NCBI GenBank assembly: GCA_029834535.1
Contig: JAQMWT010000464.1
Coordinates: 105,906 to 169,905, forward strand
DNA: 64,000 nucleotides
Reading direction: 5' to 3'
DNA from: Chrysophaeum taylorii
Taxonomy: Eukaryota > Sar > Pelagophyceae > Pelagomonadales > Pelagomonadaceae
Each line of letters begins with the position of its first letter. The first letter of the stretch is position 1. Both the position numbers and the translations under genes were made by a program. The notes beneath the pieces are model-generated. The model worked only from the letters and a program-made list of their open reading frames with translations, had not been told where the DNA came from and made no database searches. Shown piece after piece: positions 11,714 to 20,410 of this stretch.

Positions 11714-14386
11714 TTAGTTTAAATTCGTCAATGGAAACGTCCGCTTCTTGGACCATATATTCGTCAGGACCAACAATGGCTGGTGAAGTGAATTATAGTT
11801 TAGCGACGTTGCGGTCGAGGCAGTGTGCGCAACTTCGGGATAAGCGGAAACAGCGTCAGTAGGAGTAGTAGGGGCAGATTCCAGTTGAATATCGATAGTA
11901 GGGTCGGTGCGTAAGACCTGGGTGATAAACTCTGTAGAGACCAGAAGGTATTCCTCCAAGTCAGCCAGAGATGCAGAAGTAGCGCCAAACTCGGAGGAGT
12001 TGTGATCAATAAAGCTGGTCGGCGCCAGGTACGTAAGCGCATATTGTAAGGAAGAAGTGCCGAAGGCAGCAGCGTGTTCAGTGAACGCAGATAAAAGGGG
12101 CTGAGGAATGGGGCACGCAGGTGAACCATCAGCAGTTAAAAAGGTTGCAGCTGGGATGCTGGATGTGCACTTGGCGTGGGCGAAGTAACCATCGACGTGC
12201 GGGTAGCGGGCAAGTAAGTCAGTGCGCAACGGGAGAAGAAGACGAGCTAACAACGCATGTTCCCCCTCTGAGCAGATAGCAGACCAGAGGATACCACCAC
12301 TGAGATGAAGGGCGGAGAGGGCGGGAGACTTGAACGTAAGAAAGTGGTGGCGAAGATCCCAGCGGAAATCGGCGAGTTTGCCACCAGCGGCTTTGTAAGC
12401 ACCAATAGTAGACGCTTGTAACCGGGCTCGGATAGTTTTCATAGAAGTGGCCTTGCGGGTGTTGGGCTGTTTGGAACCTGGGACAAGAATGAGGTCATCT
12501 TGTGCAAAAAGGTCTTTGTAAGAAGGAAGCAAGGGCGGCGGTGACATAGAGCCAGAATCGTCGGCGAGCGTGTTAGAAGAGGGAGAAGAGGCAGGAGCAG
12601 GGGACGAAGAAGGAGCTGAAGGAGGTGGGGAGTGCCCCCTCTGAGGATGAGGAGTCCTTGTCCCCCTCTGAATGACATGGTCTTGGATAGCGGTGTGGGG
12701 TGTGAGCGAGAAAGGCGCGGGAGGAGCGTGAGGCGGAGGAGCAAGTTCAGGATCAGGAGTAGGATGCTGCAGCATGTAGAGGAATTGCAGCTTGGACGAA
12801 ACACGAATTTGTCCGTTTTCAGGGTTGAGGACGACGTCAGCGAGATGGTCGACGCGTGGGGAGACGAGCGGGTTTTGCGCGTTGGCGCAACAGAGATATG
12901 AATATTTGCGGCGGCTCGGTTCCCACTTGTGGTGTTCATGGGGCTCCAATAGAAGGTAACATTCAGCGCCAAAAATCTTGAGCATATCATGTTGGGGAGT
13001 GTTGAGTTGGTTGTAGAGTAGCTGTTGCGGACTCAGGATAGCATGATGAATGCGCTCGAGCGTGGCGTTCGGGAGAAGGTTGTAGCTTTGAACGGTGTGT
13101 ATCACCGCCCACTGGAACATGATGGCTGGTTCCACGATCTTGGCGCCACGATAGTGAGCATTAAGGAGAGAACGGAGGCAAGTTGAGGAGGCGGAGGCGA
13201 TGAAACCGATGACAGACTCAACTTCAAAGTTAAAGTGGTGCATGTACGGCGGGAAGGCGATGAGTTGAATGCCCTTATCGACGCGGTATGGAGAGGTAAT
13301 GTGCTGGCTAAAGTAGGGCTTGAGTGCATCAGAGTAGAGGGTGCGCATGTGCACGTTGAGTTGTGTACGACAGAAGTCATACACAAAATCCAGAGCTTGA
13401 GTGAACTCCGTGGCGTTGGTGGTGCGTGTAAAGTACACCAAGAGAAATTTCGAAATGAGTTCCTTGAAGACGATGATATGTGTGAAGCCTCCCCATTCGG
13501 ATGGGATGGTCACATAGCCGCCGTCGCACGCCCAGACTTCGCCGGCTTTGTGAGTTTGCTCAAAAGAAGGCTTGGTCGCATTGAAATGCTTGTGCGGGTG
13601 GCGCTTGTTGTGTGCGATGCAGTCGGTGCATAAGTCGCGATATGGTATGTCAGAAGCAGAGAATCCAGGGCGAGCAAGTACGTTGGGGGCCTTGGCAGCG
13701 ACGTTGTCGGGGCAGTGATGCACCCGGTGAAAGCGATTGGCACGTTCTTTGGCATTGAGATATTCGGTGGATCCGTGTGCGAGGGACTTACGAGGAATGG
13801 GATGAGCGGGAATATGCCGTTTGCGCCGAACATTGAACTTGAGTTCGGTGTCTAAGGCAGGGGGAGGAGGTGCGTCGTCATCCTGGTGCGCAGCAGGGTC
13901 ACTTGGAGGTGCATCCTCATCATCACGAGCAACGAGAGTATCTTCGTAGGACGAAGATATATAGTTTAACGACATTTCGGTCAAGCAGTTGCTGGAAATA
14001 GACATCATAAAAGATTGTGCTAAAGACAAGGTATCTGTGCTGCACGTGGTGGGAGCTTGATTAATCGTCATAAAATTGGATACATAGGATTTCTTAGTCA
14101 CGGCAGCAGTATGTTGGAAAGTAGGGTCCAACATAAGGGATTTAATATCGGCAACGAGGAGCGAAAGGTGCTTGTACAGAGTGCTGTACGTACCGGCAGG
14201 CAGAGCATTGCTGAGCATGTCACAGCAAAGGTCATGGCGTAGAGACAATAGGAAAGACTCCTGTTGTTTGGTGTGGTTGTTAGCACGAATCAACTCCGGT
14301 CGAGTGGGGTAGCGTAATTTCCCGTTGCGAGGGTCGAGTAAAATAATATTGGCATACCCTCGGACCTTTGGCAATGGAGCAAGCAT
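11714..14386 (-). CDS. copia integrase region
   Basis: An 890-codon frame. The first 140 residues are a linker ending at junction motif 2 (T-E-M-S-L-N-Y). An HHCC zinc module follows (FHRVHH ... LCTDC), then the integrase core: first Asp in WACDGGY, second in LYSDALKP, catalytic Glu in FNFEVESVIG, fitting the D,D-x-E catalytic triad. The C-terminal part is Pro/Ser-rich and ends after junction motif 3. Frame differs from both the upstream methyltransferase and downstream RT segments. It would insert the cDNA with 5-bp staggered cuts, matching the ACCGC duplication. Confidence 0.85.
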   Translation of the reverse strand: MLAPLPKVRGYANIILLDPRNGKLRYPTRPELIRANNHTKQQESFLLSLRHDLCCDMLSNALPAGTYSTLYKHLSLLVADIKSLMLDPTFQHTAAVTKKSYVSNFMTINQAPTTCSTDTLSLAQSFMMSISSNCLTEMSLNYISSSYEDTLVARDDEDAPPSDPAAHQDDDAPPPPALDTELKFNVRRKRHIPAHPIPRKSLAHGSTEYLNAKERANRFHRVHHCPDNVAAKAPNVLARPGFSASDIPYRDLCTDCIAHNKRHPHKHFNATKPSFEQTHKAGEVWACDGGYVTIPSEWGGFTHIIVFKELISKFLLVYFTRTTNATEFTQALDFVYDFCRTQLNVHMRTLYSDALKPYFSQHITSPYRVDKGIQLIAFPPYMHHFNFEVESVIGFIASASSTCLRSLLNAHYRGAKIVEPAIMFQWAVIHTVQSYNLLPNATLERIHHAILSPQQLLYNQLNTPQHDMLKIFGAECYLLLEPHEHHKWEPSRRKYSYLCCANAQNPLVSPRVDHLADVVLNPENGQIRVSSKLQFLYMLQHPTPDPELAPPPHAPPAPFSLTPHTAIQDHVIQRGTRTPHPQRGHSPPPSAPSSSPAPASSPSSNTLADDSGSMSPPPLLPSYKDLFAQDDLILVPGSKQPNTRKATSMKTIRARLQASTIGAYKAAGGKLADFRWDLRHHFLTFKSPALSALHLSGGILWSAICSEGEHALLARLLLPLRTDLLARYPHVDGYFAHAKCTSSIPAATFLTADGSPACPIPQPLLSAFTEHAAAFGTSSLQYALTYLAPTSFIDHNSSEFGATSASLADLEEYLLVSTEFITQVLRTDPTIDIQLESAPTTPTDAVSAYPEVAHTASTATSLNYNSLHQPLLVLTNIWSKKRTFPLTNLN
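11795..11815 (-). other. junction motif 3: T-A-T-S-L-N-Y
   Basis: Located at the integrase/RT boundary, followed by N-S-L. It is 722 codons in frame from motif 2. Confidence 0.55.
13961..13981 (-). other. junction motif 2: T-E-M-S-L-N-Y
   Basis: Located upstream of the integrase zinc module, followed by I-S-S and an acidic Pro-rich linker. Separates the methyltransferase segment from integrase. Confidence 0.55.
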
Positions 14387-14438
14387 GGAGTGGATTTTAG
14401 AGCCGGGTTTGCGGTCACTTCCACGAAGGTACCCTATA

Positions 14439-15837
14439 TTAATCGAAAGAGTTGTCGGTGGCCTTGTAGGTAAGGCAGCCAGGCATCACAAGAGAGCATC
14501 TGGACAAGAGTTTTTGTATGGCGGTGCCATAGGTGGCAGCGGAGCCAACTTGGGGAAGGGCTTGGACTATCCACAAGTAACCCATAAACGGCTCCAAATA
14601 TATGGACCTGTCCCGGTCGCGGGGGATGTCGGAAGCAGTGAACGTATACGTGCTTCCAAAGGCGTTGATGGAAGTCTGATATTTGGTGGTGGCGTTCTCT
14701 ATGGTGAGGTTGCCGTCGGAATGGTGGCCACCAGTTAAGAAGTAGGAGTTGTGTGATGTTGATGAGGTTGTAAGTAATAACCTGTGTGACGGTTGGTTAG
14801 TTTCGAAAACGGTTATGTAATAGGACACAGGAGTGGGTGAGTTAGTGTGTAAGCTGGCAAACAAGTTATAGAGGATTGTAAAAACCTTGACGTGTATAGG
14901 ATGCGTTGCATTGGGTAGCGGCTCCATAGAGGAGCGTTTAAAGCACAACTGATGATAAGTACACTCGGATTGAACAGAGTGAGTACGTTGCTCGTGAGCC
15001 TGTTGTGAGTGAAGGCGAAGCAGTAACATATTGAGGGATTCAAGGTCAGCCATAGTAAGCTGAGCAGAACCTGTGCGAGAGTAAGGTGCAAACGTTTTAG
15101 GAACGGGGATATATGGAGGATCGGGAACACCCGATCCAGTCTTTGGATACGTGTTTAGGTAGCCAAAGGCGCTTGGGCGCTTTGTAGATCATCCACGATC
15201 TTTAGGAGGGGTGTGGATGGGTGATGGGCCACGATAATAGTCCAGTAGAATATCTGCGTGCGATGCATATCCATCTTTCTCTAGATTGGTAGTCGCCACA
15301 GAGGTAGGTCGGGAACCTATCAACAACATCGACACAGTAATCAAGTGTAGTATGGATAAGGTTGGCCACTGTGATGTGGTCTTGATGACAGTACTTATGT
15401 GGAGGCGTCATCTCCGCCAGTAGTACCAAGGGCTGGAGTAGCTTGATGACAGACAACATGCTGTCGAAAAAAGAGTCGTCCAGCAGGCTGTGTAAGTCTT
15501 CTGTCTTATGCTGTTTAAGTAAATTCCTGTTTGTGCAGGGAGGTGTGATCTCAATTATATCACAATAGAATGTGCGCCTTTCCTCTGGTGAGATTAGGTG
15601 AAGATGGTTAATAAAGGCGGGGAGAGATTCAAATAATAATACAGTAGGAAAACGGTGGCGTAACATACGAACAAGCGTATCATCAGACTCAACAACAACT
15701 TTTACATTGATATTTAAGCCTAAGTCATTAGTGGCTTGAGACAGGAACGCCGGAGTTGACAAACCAGAACAAAGTAACATGACAGAGGGTTTGCGGAGAT
15801 TGGACTCTTGTGAGAGAAACACTGGGCGTGAAAGTAG
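14439..15837 (-). pseudogene. C5-cytosine DNA methyltransferase-like domain in the copia element
   Basis: Two frames (15837-15202, then about 15130-14439) together give the motif order of C5-MTases. First half: divergent motif I (VMLLCSGLSTPAF), an acidic residue after the second strand (VVVESD, motif II), motif IV DIIEITPPCTNR with the catalytic Cys codon at 15535-15537, a Glu in the motif VI position (LLAEMTP), and motif VIII YQSRERWICIARR. Second half: a TRD-like region, a motif IX-like stretch (RDRSIYLEPFMGYL) and motif X LPQVGSAATYGTAIQ. It follows the gag-protease frame after a single TGA in the same frame, so it was probably one polyprotein. Motif I lacks the usual G-x-G-G, so SAM binding may be lost or altered. 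Identified by eye only. Confidence 0.75.
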
Positions 15838-18078
15838 TCAAGTTAATGGCTGCATATTTTGCTGAACAAGCTTGTTCTGTTTCCGAAGATTGAGAACCAA
15901 AGGGCGAATCCACGGGCGATCTGGTAAAACTCTATGGAATAGGTAGTTGTAGTATGCCAGTAGATCCCTGTTTTCATGGTATCGCTTGAGGGGAAATGCG
16001 AGGGAACGAAGTTCGAGTTGCTTGTCGCGAGCGATGTTGTAAGTGAGACAAGGGAGAGCAGGTAAATTAGCTGCTACGTAGTGTATGGGTATACGTACAT
16101 CTTTGTCTATGCGGCTCGTGACAGCGCTGAGCTTTGGCTCAGCTCGATCATTGAACAGAGTAGTCAGGTTCGTCTGGTTCCACTCGAGCATGCTCAGGAT
16201 AGCGAGATGTCGGTCATGCACTGGCTGAAGACATAAAGCGAAGTCGATCTTAACATAGCCAACTTGTGGATGATCTGGTAGGGGAACAACAATGTTACGT
16301 GTTAACATCATGTGTGATGCACGTTGTTGTCCTGTAGCCGTCTGAATAACAATCGGCGCGTATTTGGAGTCCAGTGGAATTATATGATTGGGTATTGCAA
16401 AATCATAAGTGGACATCAATGAGATGGTAGCACAAGAGTCAAAATATAGAAAAGAGCAATGTGGGGGGACACTGTTTACCTTCATGTAGTTGGTGAGGAA
16501 GGCGTTTTCCGACTGTGGGCAAGTAGTGGAGAGGCTGGCTGTGAAAAAGTTCTCCAGCAATAACAGATTCGTTGGAATAATAATCGGTTGAACAGGTGGT
16601 GATGGTTCGTCAGCCTCATCAGCCATGCCGTGCTTTTCATCAAATGACGATAGCGAAGTATGATCGGCATCCCTTTTGGTTTCGGCTTGTGATGGTATGT
16701 TGAGGGCAGATTGGACCTGTGAAGATAGCGAGGACAATAATGCTGGTGGTAAAGCCGAGATGGCGGAAGCGGTAAAGAGGTTAGGCACGGTATTGGAAGG
16801 ATTACCCTGTGTGTTTGTAGTAGGAGGAGTTGCCTTTGGGGTGGGAGCAGTAACAACAGTATGGTGTTGTGGCTCCACGTAGTTTAACGACTTTTCGGTC
16901 GAGGATAGATGAACGTCTACATCATAAATGATGTCTTCTGCAAACATGAGCTGTTCGTTTAGACGAAGTAAACTACTGTTGTCCTCAGTAGATGTCGTTG
17001 ACAGAATGTCAGCTGATTGTAATAGAGTCTCAAATAACTTGTTGATATTCTGTTGTAGCTGAGCCGTGGTATCATTATCTGTCACATGCTTCGTAAGTTC
17101 ACTACACTGTTCTCGCAGGGTGTTTAAGGTGTGGTTTGTTCGATCTAATAATTTCATGTTAGACCGAGAGGACCTGTCAAAAGTGCGGGGGTAAATTGGA
17201 CGGTCATGGGACTGTCCAGCAGTTTTCTTGGTGACGTAAGAATCACCAGAACGATAATACGATAAATCGCTGCGAGAGAAAGGCTGGCGAGCATCATTAG
17301 AGTTACGCAAGCGTCTAGCATTAAACGTGGAAGATGTACCAGGTTCGGACGAAGTGATGAAGGCGAGTGTGTTAGCAGTTTGAGTCAGACTTTCGTCTGC
17401 TGAGTCCAGAGTGTTTGTAAGTAGTAACTTTGGCTTTGGTTGAGAAGATAAACCTTCGACATAAGTTTCCCAAGAAGCAGGGCGTTCTAAGCGTCTTTTG
17501 TTCGACCCATTTGATACTACATTGTATAGGTCTAATGCGTATTCTAAAATGTAGCTAGGGTTGGTAGGGTGACACAATCGTTCAGCTTCTGGCACAGGCC
17601 GAGATGAAGATCGGGTTTCATACATATAACACCAATCTACCCAACCACGATCGTAACGATTGTTGCTGGTATTATCGGCATAATGCCGATGTATCTCTTC
17701 ATAGATTTTTCTACAAAGAGTACCAAAGTCGAATTGAAGGTCAGTCTCTTCCTGGTTAAGTTGGTAAGAGATTTGCCTAAATGCTAGGACAGCTTCGATA
17801 AATACATGGACATACCAGTTAGGATTATAAACAACAGAGTTAAATTGCTGTTTCAAATAGGACACATCAGTAGTCGTAACAGACTCGTAGTGACTAAAGG
17901 CGATGAGCATAATGGCTCGAGCCTTGTTGGGTAAATAACTTTTGTTGTATACCTCATTGATGGCGGGCCAGGCCGCAAGTGCTGGTTTTCCAACACTTTC
18001 AAGATTGAAGTAAGTATGCAAGAATGTAGCATACGTCTTCTGATAAGTGTGCCAGTCAGCAGCAGTTAACGAAAACAT
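15838..18078 (-). CDS. copia gag C-terminal part and protease
   Basis: A 746-codon frame. The first 300 residues are gag: the helical region WHTYQKTYATFLHTYFNLES is also found in the eroded copy at 52.3-52.9 kb. Then come a variable Ser/Thr-rich stretch, junction motif 1, and a retropepsin-like segment with SFLYFDSCATISLMS, where the active-site triad would normally read D-[ST]-G-A but here reads D-S-C-A. No CCHC knuckle is seen. The ATG at 18078 need not be the true start, because the frame is continuous with the upstream gag ORF apart from one TAA. Confidence 0.75.
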   Translation of the reverse strand: MFSLTAADWHTYQKTYATFLHTYFNLESVGKPALAAWPAINEVYNKSYLPNKARAIMLIAFSHYESVTTTDVSYLKQQFNSVVYNPNWYVHVFIEAVLAFRQISYQLNQEETDLQFDFGTLCRKIYEEIHRHYADNTSNNRYDRGWVDWCYMYETRSSSRPVPEAERLCHPTNPSYILEYALDLYNVVSNGSNKRRLERPASWETYVEGLSSQPKPKLLLTNTLDSADESLTQTANTLAFITSSEPGTSSTFNARRLRNSNDARQPFSRSDLSYYRSGDSYVTKKTAGQSHDRPIYPRTFDRSSRSNMKLLDRTNHTLNTLREQCSELTKHVTDNDTTAQLQQNINKLFETLLQSADILSTTSTEDNSSLLRLNEQLMFAEDIIYDVDVHLSSTEKSLNYVEPQHHTVVTAPTPKATPPTTNTQGNPSNTVPNLFTASAISALPPALLSSLSSQVQSALNIPSQAETKRDADHTSLSSFDEKHGMADEADEPSPPVQPIIIPTNLLLLENFFTASLSTTCPQSENAFLTNYMKVNSVPPHCSFLYFDSCATISLMSTYDFAIPNHIIPLDSKYAPIVIQTATGQQRASHMMLTRNIVVPLPDHPQVGYVKIDFALCLQPVHDRHLAILSMLEWNQTNLTTLFNDRAEPKLSAVTSRIDKDVRIPIHYVAANLPALPCLTYNIARDKQLELRSLAFPLKRYHENRDLLAYYNYLFHRVLPDRPWIRPLVLNLRKQNKLVQQNMQPLT
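16879..16899 (-). other. junction motif 1: T-E-K-S-L-N-Y
   Basis: Located between gag and the protease active site, followed by V-E-P. First of five copies of this heptapeptide in the element. Confidence 0.55.
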
Positions 18079-18135
18079 GGTAACAGGGGCACGAACACGG
18101 GTGTCGAAAGCTAGTGCCTTCGGGTGCGCGCGATT

Positions 18136-18561
18136 TTAGATTCGTTCCTCTTCTAAGAAACGGGAATTGATTTCAGGACGTAGTGCCTTGACTTCATAGT
18201 CGTAACAGACACTAGCTAGCTGAGCTACTTCTGCATCAGGTAAGTGGGGGAAAGCTTCGTTGGTGAAATGCCATTCCTGATACTCAGGGGGCAATTCATC
18301 AACAGCTAAACGGAGATCAGCAGCCCTATCGGTCTTCCATTCCAGGAAAACGCGATCGAGAATTTGATTCCGGAGGATCTCGTAGTCCTTGCATGACCGA
18401 GTATATGCTTCGTACGAGTCGTACTCGAGGAAGGCATCGGCATGACTGGACCGTAACAATTGCTTAATGTGCTTGATTTGCAAGGATACCTTGCGAGTCT
18501 GAAGCTGAAACCGATTTCCTGTGATCGCCTTGGGTGCGGCTCGTGCTGCGTGTTCTGCCAT
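18136..18561 (-). CDS. copia gag N-terminal part
   Basis: From the ATG at 18561 (MAEHAARAAPKAITGNRFQL). The same start region is seen in the eroded family copy (MTEQAGRAPKAVTG), which supports this ATG. It ends in TAA at 18136-18138. In the eroded copy the matching position is a sense codon and the frame runs on, so the stop here is probably a point mutation (or a read-through signal). Gag would form the particle shell. Confidence 0.7.
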   Translation of the reverse strand: MAEHAARAAPKAITGNRFQLQTRKVSLQIKHIKQLLRSSHADAFLEYDSYEAYTRSCKDYEILRNQILDRVFLEWKTDRAADLRLAVDELPPEYQEWHFTNEAFPHLPDAEVAQLASVCYDYEVKALRPEINSRFLEEERI

Positions 18562-19070
18562 AGCAGTTGACGGGGAACCTGTGGGTTCAGTCACGCAGTT
18601 GACACTGTCTAGACATTCTAAGGGGGTCTGTCTATCGGTGTCTATGTACACTCGTCGTTTTCGATGGAAAGATGTGTCTATATGACGACTGTGCAAGCTG
18701 TGAGTCCAGAGTAGTGTCGCTAAGCGTAGTCACTCAGGCAGCTGGTTAGTTTTGGTGCTCTCAAGGAGCTTATTAAGTGCATTGCCATGGAATGCACGAG
18801 TGGGCGTACCCAAAATATTCCATAACATGTGTGCAAGAGTACAGGTTAGCCAATTACACACACATCAACATTGACATGACAATACGATGCTATGAACAGG
18901 TGCACACAAGGTTACACGATCCCGTGTGCAAAAAAGTATTATATACAGCCCAATGGTAATGGCGTTGTATTCACAAGTGTGTTTTCGTGGCGAGGCTGAA
19001 CAGGCGCGGTAACTGTTCAAAACCCATAGGTTACGTGCACGTTTTAACACATGGTTTCTCAGGGACCCGC
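18562..19070 (-). other. 5' leader of the copia element
   Basis: Untranslated leader between the primer site and gag, about 500 nt. The related copy at 53.4-54.0 kb keeps recognisable blocks of it, so the leader is part of the family rather than an insertion. Short upstream ATGs exist but no convincing ORF. Confidence 0.5.
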
Positions 19071-19084
19071 CTGGGCCCATAACC
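19071..19084 (-). promoter_or_regulatory. primer binding site, half-tRNA iMet type
   Basis: The plus strand reads CTGGGCCCATAACC directly against the LTR end; this is the anticodon-arm sequence of eukaryotic initiator tRNA-Met. The element RNA therefore carries its complement GGTTATGGGCCCAG. Priming from a cleaved initiator tRNA rather than its 3' end is known for Drosophila copia and other hemiviruses. The second family copy keeps the same 14 bases. Confidence 0.85.
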
Positions 19085-19400
19085 TGCAGAGCATTAGCAA
19101 GCAGTGGTAAGTCACCTGGGAAACCATCCCGTATCATCATGAACGTCCGGAAGTATTTAATTCGGGGAATGAAAAGGTATGTCCCCTATATCCTCAGAAC
19201 ACGACAGGCGGCATCTAGAACTACACGAGAAAGGTAATGTGTGTAGCGCCACATACCTCGAGACGCGCTAGACCATGATGATGAGCGTAGGCACAAATCA
19301 GAGGACTAATTGATTGTGTAGAAAGGACGAAGAAGGGTAAGGAAGGGATCACGTTCTCAACGGACGGATAAGGGTAAGAGGCAGCAGATTTCTCTGTGCA
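19085..19400 (-). repeat. 5' LTR of the copia element
   Basis: Matches 7306-7619 along its whole length; carries a 2-bp insertion near its outer end (CTCTGTGCA instead of CTCTGCA). Should contain the element's promoter. Confidence 0.9.
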
Positions 19401-19405
19401 ACCGC
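19401..19405. repeat. target site duplication, right copy (ACCGC)
   Basis: Same five bases as at 7301-7305. Confidence 0.9.
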
Positions 19406-19535
19406 ATTCCACGCTCCACTCGCAAGAAGCACCACGCTCTCTACTAGAGAGGATGCCTTTTTGCTAAAGGAAAACACGAGTAGCACGCTGTTCGCGCGTA
19501 CTCGGTTACACTTTTATATGATCTTTTTGAAGGGT

Positions 19536-19551
19536 GGTGTTAAGAAACACC
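19536..19551 (-). terminator. histone 3' stem-loop of H2A
   Basis: Minus strand GGTGTT-TCTT-AACACC, 25 nt past the H2A stop. It lies 135 bp from the retrotransposon end, so the insertion left the hairpin intact. Confidence 0.8.
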
Positions 19552-19576
19552 AGTGTGTGTTGTGGAATGAGCGCGC

Positions 19577-19981
19577 TCAAGAGGAGGTTGCCTTGGACTT
19601 GGATTTTTTTGGGAGAAGGACGGCGTGAATGTTGGGGAGGACGCCGCCCGAGGCGATCGTCACACCGCCGAGGAGCTTGTTGAGCTCCTCGTCATTGCGC
19701 ACGGCGAGCTGGAGGTGTCGCGGGATAATGCGAGACTTTTTGTTGTCGCGCGCCGCGTTGCCCGCGAGCTCGAGAATCTCGGCACAGAGGTACTCGAGAA
19801 CAGCAGCGAGGTAGACCGGCGCACCGGCGCCGATGCGCGTCGCGTACTTGCCTTGCTTGAGGTAGCGGCCGACGCGGCCCACGGGGAACTGAAGCCCCGC
19901 CTTGGTAGACTTGGTAGTCGTCTTGCCGGTGCCCGTGCCGGTCTTGCCCTTGCCGCGTCCGCCTTTGCCTTTGCCCGACAT
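19577..19981 (-). CDS. H2A: histone H2A
   Basis: 134 residues from [15 protein letters not shown], an ATG fixed by the family's N-terminus although the frame is open upstream. Histone fold with [20 protein letters not shown], acidic-patch residues in the [10 protein letters not shown] and [10 protein letters not shown] helices, and a short basic tail ending KSKATSS. There is no SQ[E/D] motif, so it is not an H2A.X type, and it lacks H2A.Z hallmarks; it is the canonical form. Intronless, with a histone hairpin. Convergent with H2B across the copia insertion. Confidence 0.97.
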   Translation of the reverse strand: MSGKGKGGRGKGKTGTGTGKTTTKSTKAGLQFPVGRVGRYLKQGKYATRIGAGAPVYLAAVLEYLCAEILELAGNAARDNKKSRIIPRHLQLAVRNDEELNKLLGGVTIASGGVLPNIHAVLLPKKSKSKATSS

Positions 19982-20379
19982 GATGATGATTTGTTGCTGC
20001 GAGGGAGAAGAAATGATGGATATAGGGAAGATTCGCAGCGAGCGACACAGGACGGCACACACACCTGGTGAAGTGTTGCTTTGCGAACGATCTGCTGAGC
20101 AGGGAGAGCCTCGAGCGAGTTTTAAAACCCTAGTGTGCGCGGTCTGTCGCGCGCTTGCGGAGCGCAGCGCGCCGCTGAAAACGGCTTACTTCCCTGCGGA
20201 AAAAATCGGTGTGTATGTCGCGGCCGTTTTCTTTCAACCACCCCCCTCTCGGTTTTTGGCAGGTGGCCTGCTGCCGCGAGCCCAGTTTCGATCGAAAGTC
20301 AAAATTTCTTAATATCTTTGTACAAAGAAGAGCTCGTCGATTCATACTACGGCCGGCGCGCTCCATCCAAAGTGTGGGT
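19982..20379. other. H2A promoter and H1 downstream spacer
   Basis: About 400 bp between the H2A start codon and the H1 hairpin. It should hold the H2A promoter. I see no gene; frames here are extensions of the H2A shadow frames. Confidence 0.35.
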
Positions 20380-20395
20380 TGTGTTCGCAAACACC
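20380..20395 (-). terminator. histone 3' stem-loop of H1 (one imperfect pair)
   Basis: Minus strand GGTGTT-TGCG-AACACA: five of the six stem pairs are kept, the outermost is G/A. It starts 15 nt after the H1 stop codon. Its presence suggests H1 mRNA is processed like core histone mRNA even though the gene has an intron. Confidence 0.65.
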
Positions 20396-20410
20396 GTTGG
20401 AGTAAGATGT

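Larger units (their letters stand above)
9837..11756 (-). pseudogene. copia reverse transcriptase-RNase H (frameshifted)
   Basis: Contains copia-type RT motifs in order: RADVPNAFVQS, SLYGLRQSPSLWNKEI and the catalytic SVDDIVIVS (VDD in place of the usual YVDD). RNase H follows with STTGFVFYLFN, SCSTHEAELIALS and the C-terminal KIRVHHVPGKLNVADGFTKP. The start at 11756 lies in the wrong frame for the RT fingers: a 46-nt tandem duplication (11546-11637) and another shift near 11700 break the N-terminal part, and the third frame carries the expected lead-in (KAIAKELHDI). RT-RNase H would copy the element RNA inside the virus-like particle; this copy is probably not functional. Confidence 0.88.
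7306..19400 (-). mobile_element. Ty1/copia LTR retrotransposon with methyltransferase (12.1 kb)
   Basis: A full-length insertion read on the minus strand: 5' LTR 19400-19085, tRNA primer site, gag, protease, a C5-methyltransferase-like region, integrase, reverse transcriptase/RNase H, an extra 662-residue ORF, polypurine tract and 3' LTR 7619-7306. Integrase before RT is the copia order. ACCGC flanks both ends. The two LTRs differ at about 12 of 314 positions plus one 2-bp indel by my eye alignment (about 96% identity), so the insertion is not recent. Coding frames are broken by several frameshifts and stops and by a 46-bp tandem duplication, so this copy looks inactive. At 12 kb it is large for a copia element, the extra length coming from the methyltransferase and the C-terminal ORF. 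Confidence 0.92.
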
